Of a DNA stretch of 64,000 nucleotides, positions 54,708 to 64,000 are shown piece after piece; the first letter of the stretch is position 1; every line of letters starts with the position of its first letter. The DNA is from Phlebiopsis flavidoalba. Its lineage: Eukaryota; Basidiomycota; Agaricomycetes; Polyporales; Phanerochaetaceae. The translations under genes were made by a program, and so were the position numbers. Under the pieces are notes generated by a model, which saw nothing but the letters and a program-made list of their open reading frames with translations, did not search any database and was not told where the DNA came from. The stretch covers positions 124,001 through 188,000 of the forward strand of contig JAOCPU010000051.1 in assembly GCA_035772785.1 (NCBI GenBank), given 5' to 3'.

Positions 54708-57700
54708 AGGGCAAGGAGAAGGAGCAGCAAGACGCGGAGGACTCAAACCGTCTACCCTGAGCGAGCCCCGAGGTGTGGCGCCTCGAGACCAAGAGGAGCT
54801 CATGGATATTTCATAGGGGCAGCGAACGCGCGTAAGGCCAATCCCTCCCTTGCGTGATAAATAATTTGTCTGACCGTTACAGTACAAGGATTCTAGCGGC
54901 CACGATCCGTCCGTAATATGTAATTCTCATCTTCTGAGTCTTAATAACGCACACGCGCATTGTTGTGCGTCGGTGGTTCGGACGCCTTTGTACGACAGCC
55001 CTAAGCGAAGCCTTGTTTTCGCTTAGTCGGTCGATTGAGCGGGTGTAGAGGTACTTAGTATTTCGTGCAGGGCTGGCAAGACATTTATTCCCTCCAGGCT
55101 GAACTACCTCTGTCATCTGCTCAGCCCGCCTCGCTATACTCCAGATATGGCGTCAAAGATTCGGAGTCTTGGGTGCGACCTATGACGCAAACTCCATGGT
55201 GTCGCTGACCTCTTCTTGCCTACCCTGCGTACGGGGATCGTTAGCGTGCAAGCTAAGCTTACTCATCGCACAGCGCTGGAGGGGTTTGTCACTCGGGGGA
55301 TGATCCGGATGCTGACGCGGCCGGTGACCATCTACTGAATTTGACACCAACAGCCGCAGGTGTCTCATAAAACCTGAGAGCGTATGAAAATATACATGCC
55401 TTTCCGGAATCTAGGTCAACGGGGAACTGTGCAGGCTGGAGTCTTCCACGAGCAGGATTAAGTCTACAACAGCACGGAGATGCTCACTTGACCTCCGCTC
55501 GCAATTCCGCACTACACGTTAGCCGCGCAACCGCATCATCGCAAACACAGAAGTTTATCCTCGTTCCTGGACTTAAATGGAGCTGGTAGGCCATAATTTC
55601 CTTAAGCTGTCCCGCGATAACACGCAGAAACTCCGCCCAATGCAGCCCTATCCAATCATCGTGATGTCGCCAAACTCTTTAATTAACTTCGTAACACTAA
55701 CCTGTGGATGCCGACGAAACCATTTCGGACACAAGCGGCTCCAGCCCGAAGTCTATCGTATGCTTAAGTTTGCATGAAGGATCTTCGTTCTGGGTCCGTT
55801 TTCTCATCTTGTGCGATCCCGCGCGGGCATCTGCAGGCATATATGCACATGGCAGGAGGCTTGTATAGCTGCCATCACAGTTTCCAGCGTTTCCCGCACA
55901 TCCTCGGTGGCATTTGATCAGACAGCTGCCACCTTGCGATGGGCCAGACATGCTTCTTTGAGAAGACTTTACACGCTCTGCGCGGTAGAAGCCCTCACCG
56001 CGCTGCCGCCAAGCATTCATCGGCGTATATAATCCCCTGAAGCAAGGTTGGCTCGTCATTTCACCTTTACCTTTTAGTCGTCACCCCCCGTTGTTCAGCA
56101 CATAGAGACGTCTTTTCGCGGTACCATGATAGTGCATCACCATAGAAGGTCTACGGGCCTCGTCTCATTCTTCCTTGCGGCCGCCCACCCCTCCGAGGAC
56201 GCTCGGTCATGGGGTTCGCCCGCCAAACATCGCAATAGGTGTACGTTTTCTTGTCGTGGACCTAACGAGCGGCCTGTTTATCCTGAACGACTCCTAGGAC
56301 ACCTGCGGTGGCATCGGAGATAGGAGACGGCGGCAGGTTTGCACATATGCTGAAGCAGGTAAGCAGGGTTGCTATCTACATGTTAGGTCCTTCGCTCATC
56401 GTCTCCAGACGTCTCACGTACAACTGGGTACCTTGGCATTCCCCAGGTATCCTGAACATCTCATCGTTGGCTGCTGGGAACCTGCGGCTGCATTCGGAGC
56501 AACAAACAGCAACGAGGTGATGAACTTACGAGACAAGATGGACTCGACGTACGAAGTGATACTGTGATGCTACAGTGGATAATATACATCCTACATATAT
56601 TTTTTTGGACTTTTAACATTAGTCAAACAAGACCAATCAATAAGCTTTCGTTCTTAGGGGCTCATTTGTAAGCGGATCCAAGCAGCATTGTGTGCCGTGC
56701 CGCAGTGGCACTCATCGTGGCTACGATGTGAGCGCAGACATCAAAATCAATTGAGCCTCGAGCTCGGTACTTTTTCGCGCGCACTGCGGACACACAGCAT
56801 GACCTCTTGAGTCCAAAAGGGTACCCATCATACCGCACGCCGCGGCCAAGCGCTCCCCCTCAATACTACTCAGATGTCTTACAGAAAAGTCTGCCAAGAC
56901 AGCAATGTTGACGACACATCACAGTAGAGCTATTCGGTATGAATGTGTGTTAAAAATAGCCTAGTCATATGTTATGCGTTGCTCAAGACAAAGTTACAGC
57001 ACTAACGACGTTCGCTTCCACGATCTCCGTCGTGGCATAGGACGATCCCGCCGAGGGCAGCTGACATCACTCCTCTCATGCTCAATCAAACACTTATTTG
57101 ACAGCGACAGATCCAATGATGTAGCTATGGCCAGGAAAATTTATTGTGCCAGCGACTCGACATGAGGCCGATCATAGAGAGGTGACGAAAACCACAAGAC
57201 TTTCCTTATCTCGGGACACACGTCGCGGATGCTGACGCTGCGCTTGCGGCGCTTACGTTCAAGTTGGACAGGCTGCACTCTCCAACTTTTCGACCGGCCA
57301 TCCTGGGCTACGCCTCGAGCAGCGCATGGCTGTGCCAGACTTGCAAATGAGTCCACCGTGTACTTATAGCATATTTCAGCGCTTTCTGAATTGTCGGCCC
57401 AGGTCGATCAGCGACATTGGACTCAAACGTTTTCATTCAGATAGCAGACTCAATCATCGCGCAAGTAGTGGCGAAAGCGAGTAGGTAAAGCGGGCCATCT
57501 ATACTTTTTTTCTGGCCTGTGTGATCACGTGTTACGAAGTAAACATTACATTTGTTGACCTTCAGGTGAGCTAGGATCGTCTCTGGGTTTGCGGCTGTCC
57601 GCCGCTCACATTTCCACGGCATCGGCGGGCTTGTGGCCTACGTTGACGAGCTGGAGATGAATTCAGGAGGACCATGCAGAAAACGTATAAGTTACACTAC

Positions 57701-58440
57701 TGTTCGTACCGATCTATACCAACTCCTGCTCAGGCCGTATTAGCTACGAGTAACCTCTTTATTCCCAACGTTTCGGGTGCTCCGGCCTTTTCCTGGCAAA
57801 ACACAGGATTTGTCAACCATTCCCCCCCAACTGGCCGGATCAGATGCTCTCGTGCTATCTACGAGCTCACGTCAAGGAGTTCGCCGACTGGGATCCTCTT
57901 TCCCTTTGGATTCGGGACGACAGCTTGTATGCGTAATAGTAATGCTGCTGAGGTAACTCAGCCAACGTATCGGACAGTAAGGAAAGACCCAGCCGGACAC
58001 ATTTCAATTAATCGGGCATAGTACACTGGAGACTTGACCAGCCTTGAAGGAAAATCGGAATGTGGGTAGCATTTGACAAAGAGCAAACTCGTTGCTATCA
58101 TTCGATAGGTTACTCGGGGACGTGGCCACTGTGTGTACCGTCCAGCCGTCTCTCAACGCGGCTCCCGTGCGATTCAACTTATATTGATATGCAGGAGGCG
58201 GAGCCGCTTTGCATCTGTTGTCTTCGACGGTAGTGAACTGTCCGGGAGCAAACCATTCGAAAGGACGGAGGGTCGGTCATAGGCAATGACGCAGCGAGAA
58301 TCTAAGCATTGTGGCGTTCATCGAGGCGGGCGAAGATATGGTAGCAATATGGGATCTTACCAATACATCGGCGGTCATGCCCTTGATCGCGGGCTGCCGC
58401 GTTGCGCGGAAGCGGTGTAATCGGTATGTCGAATCCCATC
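54708..58440. other. 3.7-kb region without supportable genes
   Basis: Only short ORFs, none with a conserved motif on either strand. A 9-bp inverted repeat (CTAAGCGAA / TTCGCTTAG) lies at about 55002-55026. An open frame at 56126-56323 starts with a hydrophobic stretch (TGLVSFFLAAAHPSE) but cannot be assigned. It could hold an RNA gene or decayed mobile DNA that I cannot recognise. Confidence 0.45.
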
Positions 58441-59280
58441 CAGGCCAATGGACTCCCCCTGGCTCTTGCTGACTTATTCCCCTGCTTACTTCCTCCCCGC
58501 GCTCCTTCGCCCATCTCTCCCTGTCCTTCTGCTTCTCTCCACCCCTCTTCCCACTTCTTTCACGCCTCTCCCCCTTTTTCCCCACTGCTACCACCTCCCC
58601 CACTCTTGTCCATCCCCCCTTTTTAAGACTTCTTGTCATCCTCCACTGGTCACCATCATAGTTCTCACCATGGATACATTAGGCAACACCTGCCAATCCT
58701 CCTACCTCACATTTCTGTCCCACCCGATTCCCCTTTCTCTCTCTCCTGCCCCCCCTTGCCCCCCCTCCCCGCTCTACTCCACTCGCCCCTTTTCCCCCCC
58801 CTTCCTCCTCCTTCCCCCTTTCTCTCCCCCCTCCCCCTCCTCCTTCCATGTTCTCCCCCTCTCTCCCTCTCTTCCCCTCTTCTTGTCCTGTACCCCCTTC
58901 TCCGCCCACCCTCTTAGCCTCCGGTTTTTCCCCCTGCTCCCCCTCCCTCCCCCTTCTCCCCTGCCTCTCATCCCCCTTCCTCTCCCCCGTTACTCCTTCC
59001 TGCTTCCATGCCACTTTTGCAGCGTTGCCTCTTCTCCTCTTCCCCCCCTCCCTCTCCCCTCCTTCCTTCCTCCTCCCCTCCCCCACCTCTCACTCCCCTC
59101 CCCCCCCCTCCCGCTTTCCTCCACTGCCCTTTTATAGATTCCACAACCCTCCCTTCCCCCTTCCCCTTGACCCCCCTCCTTCTCCCCCCTGGGGGACCTG
59201 CTACCCCTAGGGCTGAATTCACCTTTTGCTCCTCCTCCTCTCCCACTTCTTCTGCCCATGCTCCCCGGCCCCCCTGTCCG
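58441..59280 (+). repeat. 0.8-kb polypyrimidine tract (CT-rich plus strand)
   Basis: Almost entirely C and T on the plus strand, organised as irregular CCTTCC/TCTCCC/CCCC runs without a fixed repeat unit, with only scattered purines. The open frames through it on both strands (Pro/Ser/Leu on plus, Gly/Glu/Arg on minus) are composition artefacts. Confidence 0.9.
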
Positions 59281-62200
59281 CATAGTTTACATTGTCGTGT
59301 CAGAGAGTGTATAAATCCCTAGTGTACGATTCAGGCCCTCGCCTTACGTTAGAAAGGGGCGGCGATGGCCACACATCAATCATCAATTTCGACTCCAAGG
59401 GTTCGGACTGGCTAAGATGAGGTGCCAAGGATGGACGCCAGAGTGCATGGTCGAATATTCAGGGGTTCGACTTCGCGTTTCGCGATGGGCCGAGAGCGTG
59501 GGCGATGACGGACGCATTTCCGTCAAGAGAGACACGACAGGTGTCACCAAGAACGAATGACCCGGGTCCATGCAATGAAAGGCCGGAGAAGCATAGGGTG
59601 TGGGGCAGCCGACTTACGGTGATTTAGTGGGGGCAGCCCTACCTCTTCATATGCCTCACGGTACTGTTATGAGTGGATCAATCATTCGACGTTGCGTGTC
59701 GCCACTCCTGTTCGGAACGCGCTACTACCCACCGCCCAACGTGTGTCAACTATGGTTCTCGTCCAATCGTCATCTTTACCTCCCCCGGGTAAAGCGGTTC
59801 TGACCAGGATGCGTACGTAGGGTCTTCGCCCAGTGTAGTGAGGAGCACTCTCAGTTACTCCATCCTTAGATCGAAAAGCAAGACGAGCTAACCGCCCAGC
59901 CTGACGGGTGGGCGGGTATTTCTCTCTGTAAGACCGCGCTGTGAGTTGTAGGAACAGAATAATGATGACTCAGGCATACAGATTGAGTGGGTGGTGACCT
60001 ATAGTTTGAGAAGACGCTGAACGCATTTGTTTCTGCGATTTATCCGACAATTTTCGAGTAGACAGAAGGCGCGCTGAAAGGGTAAGCTGGGTGTGATAGC
60101 CATAGTGAACAACCGTGTGAACAGAAGGGGGACTGAGCAAGCAAATTGCTTGTTCTCTGTGAGGTTCCCATCGATATGGCGAGTGACGTGGTGGCCAGCG
60201 CCAGCTAGCTGGGACCTTCGCGGTCTCTCTCATCGCCGTGCAGACGTAGGACGAAAAACGTACACCCGTTTGCGCCACCAGTCAGGGTGCGACCTCGCGA
60301 GACTGTCCAGAAGCTTTACCCAGTCAGTCATGATTAGTGTAGTCTCGAGAAACATGACAGCTGTATGAGGATGTCGCGCGGGAGGTGCCACTTGGTGCGG
60401 TCGAGACCGATTTTAGACGTTGTACGTGATAACGCGCTGTGGGTGAGTGGGAGACATGTTTCAAAGTCCGTCTGGCACAAGAGAATCCGAGACTATCCGG
60501 CCACATCGCATGAACTGTGCCTGCACTATGCGCCGTAACCGTTCTAACCCTTCTTCATCCTCCTATGTTTGGGTGTTTCAGAGTTGACGTGCGTCGTCAG
60601 ATGTAAGTGCATAACCTTTTGACAGTCGGAACCCAGCGACAGAGGAAGGATGCATCCTAGAGTCATACCGTCTTCAGATCAACAAACCAAATGTACCCGC
60701 ATAAGAAGGACAGACCTAATGCCGCGACAGTATACCCACAATCACGGGGCCGGGCCGCGAGTATACTGAGAGGTATGCATACGATAGCTATATAACTTCA
60801 AATTATGAGAGGTTCCATTTCATAAAGCCTTTGCCACTGCGCCACTTACACTCCCACTAAGTCTATCACGGAAATGACGATAACGCCCAAACAGTCTGAT
60901 GACGCATCTAAAGCGCCGCATGGTGTTGAGCACGGTCTTGGTCAGTGCGAAGAAACAAGAAAATGCACACGTACCCCATGGTTGCTTGTGTTGAGCCAGG
61001 ATGAGAGGTTTGAGAACGAGGGTCGGTACGACGGCCCTTCATATAGAATTTGGTACACATGCCAACGTCGAAAGACAACGCGGTTCAACGCCTTGGTCAC
61101 AAAACCCTCGGACATCCGGACCCTTGACATTGACTCGAAAGCGGTTACCGTCTGACCTCCTGTGTACAAGGCAGTACAACCCGAGTGGCCCGTATGCAAC
61201 GCACTTCACCCATACAATCTGCATCTTAATGCAAGTCACATGACTTCGATCAACGCCCAGGCCGGCTTGAGAAACACAGAATTTGACCGCATGTGAGAAC
61301 TTTTGTGTTCAACTTGTATGGCAGCAGGCCTATAGCGGTGGCCATAGGTTGGCGCTACACGTTTCCATTTAAAGTGTGCACAATAGGAGCTCGGGCACGA
61401 GAAGAACATGACTGTGAGTCTACTGTGCCCGCGTATACGACGTCGCTGTCCGATCTATGCAGCGTCCCAAGGATAATTGAAGACGACCGTGTTACAGAAC
61501 TCGAATACGTCCTAGCTGTAGCGAGCCGTCGTGTTCGCGGGGCGCTCCTATGTTTATTCGGATCAAGATTTTCTCGGTCTTGCCGGTTAGCTCCGGCGTG
61601 TTCTTGGGCACATAGTAGCACTACTTGCCCGAACGAAGCATTTACTCAGTATGGTACTTCAGGCCGTCTCATCCCCAGTGGACTCGAGATATAGCATAGC
61701 AATATGTCCATAGGTATAAAATCTTTCATACAATACAAGAAAGAAGTCGGGGACATGATTTATCGTCACAAAACGCTCGGAGCAGCCGCCAATTTCGCGC
61801 CAATACATACTAGGCCTTGACATCGATATACGAGTAACACAGCGTGTCATGTATGTCGTAAACCAGCGCTCATTCGCTGTCGCCTACGGGCTCTGTCTTA
61901 TTTGTTCTGCCAAGACCTCCGGCTCCTGTTCTTTTCCAACAGGCCTTCGGCTTTCGGCTCTTTGGAAGCTTTTTGACTATAATGGGGTTGACCGGTCAGA
62001 CATCGCATGTAAGTACTGCGTGAGGTGTGCACTTAGGATCAGTGGTGCAAAAAATGAAAACATGGACTTAGAATTACGTACAGCTACAGGATAGCGTAAG
62101 GTATTCCGACAACGACAAACAAAAGACCGTTAAAAAATCGGGTCCATGCACACAGCTAGAAATGGGCTTAGCTCAAATTATTGTCGTCATGAACGAATAC

Positions 62201-64000
62201 TCAACATATAGCCAGCACGACGACTGCTAAGACCACTTTGAGAATGTCCATGGCCACTTCCGCCGACATCGTGATTTGCATCCATACAAGGAGTAAGCAT
62301 AGACGGGAGGTACATGTTCACAGCAGACTAGATAGGATGTACTCTCGCACCTACTCCCAATTCTAAGGCAGCCATTCAGCCAGAAATCGGATAGCAGTAA
62401 CGCTGTGAACAACGGCACTAATCAAAAAAGATTAACATGGCTGGTTAGCTCAGGGGTATCAATTCAGTTTAGTAGTAAAATGCATTACCCCATGTTAGTC
62501 CGGATTGATAGACTTGGTCAAGCAGTAAGCGATAGAGAGGGAAGTGGTTAAAGAAACCAGTTTCCGCTCGCAAGTCACCATGCAAGTATAATAACCATTT
62601 TGTGGAAACCTAAAGGCGGTGCACAAAACTACTGCAGGTCGCCGCCGTTGCAAACCTACGTGCTCACAAATCAGGGACAATGGTTTCGAAGGATAAGGTT
62701 GGAGAACACTGATAATGATTCAACTACCAACGTGGCCGAGACATGCCATTAGAGCTGTTGTGTCGGGCAAAATTTTCTCGAAGAGTCAGAGCAGGTCATG
62801 CCACAGACGACGAGCCTACGGAATCATACAAGATATCAGTGACGACCTGTTGATCCAACTGTTCCGTCAAAGCCACCGTTGCTTTCCACTTTTCAAACGT
62901 GGCTGCGTTCGCAGGGAACATAAAAACGGTTTAGCTTCACAACGACGAGGCCTTCAGTGGCGTGGCATGAGTGCGGTAGTGAAGCGAGCAACAGTGACTT
63001 GTTTTCGAGGCTGGTGAGACTTCTTGTGGCCATGGGCCACGTAAGGTCTAGGGCCATCGACGCGGTCTGGTCGAAGCGGGCCCAAAATCGTAGTGGCCGA
63101 CGTCATCGATCATCATAAACGACCTCTTCGCCGTAGTTTGCGCCTATAACTTTCCTATGTTACTTGGGTACCCATGATACAAACCGTCGTCCACTACTAC
63201 CACGATGAATACCCTCTGCGCCCTAAGCCACACTGTCCTCATCTCTCCCAGAATGTAATTCTCTCTGGCGAAAGGAACGGGATCGGATAGCACGATACAA
63301 CAGTGCTAGCGAGTTGAGCCTGACCCGTTCGAGAAAAGTTTCGACCGGGCTTCATTCATGAAAGTCGGACATGTTTACTATAATCGAGGGCTGGAAAGGA
63401 AAGTCAGAATATGTTGATTGTGAGGTAGGTAAGAGAACTGTGCGTAACTAGAAATTACTGTCACGGTGATGTCCAAGTGTAGGTCGTTCCATCCTGTAGA
63501 TTTGTCTAAGTCCAGAAGGATGCTTAACACTGAGCATCTCTATGACGCAACTCACAAAGTTTCAGACGCAAAAGAACAAAAAAAAACCCCTTTTTTTTTT
63601 TTTTTGTTTTGGGGGGTGTAAACCACACCCCGGTTGTTACAATTAGAATGTAGCTCTGAGCATTATTTTTAGTAAGAATGGTCGCAGAAGGATTCTCTAA
63701 GATGTGCGCACTTACAAGCAGAACAGTGCGCCTATCAAAGATACAGCTTATGGTATGAGCATCCCAATTGACAAATTTTATTTTGGGTGTTTTGGACAGA
63801 CTTACCTGCCTCAGGGGTTCGACAGTAGAGAATGGAGCGTAGGCTCGGATTTAGGACTTGGTACAGCGCTCAGACTTCCGCCCCATCCATAGTATTGCGC
63901 TATAATAGTTTTAACTATACGTCAACACACAGTGTGCCGAGGAGATTCCACGTAGCAAGGGCGGCCAGCGCGCTGGCAAACAAGCAACACTCAGGAGAGG
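59281..64000. other. 4.7-kb region without supportable genes
   Basis: Short ORFs only; no conserved peptides were recognised. A low-complexity node at 63575-63632 has a run of A, CCCC, 15 T, GTTTT, a G6 run and a small GGGGTGT/ACACCCC hairpin. A tRNA-like string near 62438-62500 was considered and rejected. Confidence 0.45.

Noticed and set aside
58448..59283. Long open frames (Pro/Ser/Leu-rich on plus, Gly/Glu/Arg-rich on minus) resembling extensin-like or glycine-rich proteins
   Set aside because: They are produced by a C/T-only strand that cannot easily form stop codons; no start context, domains or splice structure support a protein.
62438..62505. tRNA-like string (GGCTGGTTAGCTCAGG) suggesting a tRNA gene
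   Set aside because: An A-box-like start is present but no matching B box (GGTTCGANNCC) or acceptor-stem partner is found at the right distance.
63575..63632. Poly-A/poly-T/G-run node as a possible telomere remnant or retroposon tail
   Set aside because: There is no TTAGGG-type repeat, target-site duplication or adjacent element body; only low complexity is demonstrable.

Overview
The window is nuclear DNA from a filamentous basidiomycete, most likely an agaricomycete. The evidence is many short (about 50-60 nt) GT-AG introns with GTAxGT-type donors, a DUF6534-type membrane protein, a methanol/alcohol-oxidase-type GMC enzyme, a basidiomycete-style P450, intron-rich histone H4 and NRPS-like reductases. 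I cannot name the species. Almost every gene is interrupted by introns and by single-base indels, many of them homopolymer length changes. Even histone H4, PRP43 and NUDT21 homologues carry them, so I read most frameshifts as unpolished sequence rather than biology. CDS coordinates below are outer gene bounds (introns and frame breaks included), inferred from conserved peptides read in several frames.

Left part (0-21 kb): the 3' part of an O-acetylhomoserine sulfhydrylase gene (+), an S9 prolyl-oligopeptidase (+), a PhyH-type dioxygenase (-), the cleavage/polyadenylation factor NUDT21/CFIm25 (-), an alpha/beta hydrolase (+), a DUF6534 seven-TM-like protein (-), an FAD alcohol oxidase (-), a cytochrome P450 (-) and a septin (+).

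Middle (21-49 kb): an unrecognised protein with an internal tandem duplication (+), a small unrecognised protein (-), a gene-poor 3 kb, an isopenicillin-N-synthase-like 2OG-Fe(II) oxygenase (+), an NCS1 nucleobase permease (+), an IFI6/IFI27-like protein with a signal peptide (+), the DEAH helicase PRP43 (-), a polytopic membrane protein (+), an NRPS-like adenylation-carrier-reductase (-) and an MFS transporter (-). The last three lie together and could form a small biosynthetic locus.

Right part (50-64 kb): histone H4 (+) with a decayed second H4 copy, an orphan exon of a DDX41-type DEAD-box helicase, the mitochondrial rRNA methyltransferase MRM2 (-) head-to-head with a TFIIIC tau55/GTF3C6 subunit (+), then about 9 kb with no gene I can support except a striking 0.8 kb polypyrimidine tract.

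The most interesting non-coding signal is a dense cluster of GTCAC/GTGAC pentamers upstream of three unrelated housekeeping genes (NUDT21, septin, histone H4), in the H4 case with exact 9-bp spacing. A 20-bp hairpin built on the stop codon of the IFI27-like gene, the intragenic duplication and the H4 gene/pseudogene pair are the next most notable.
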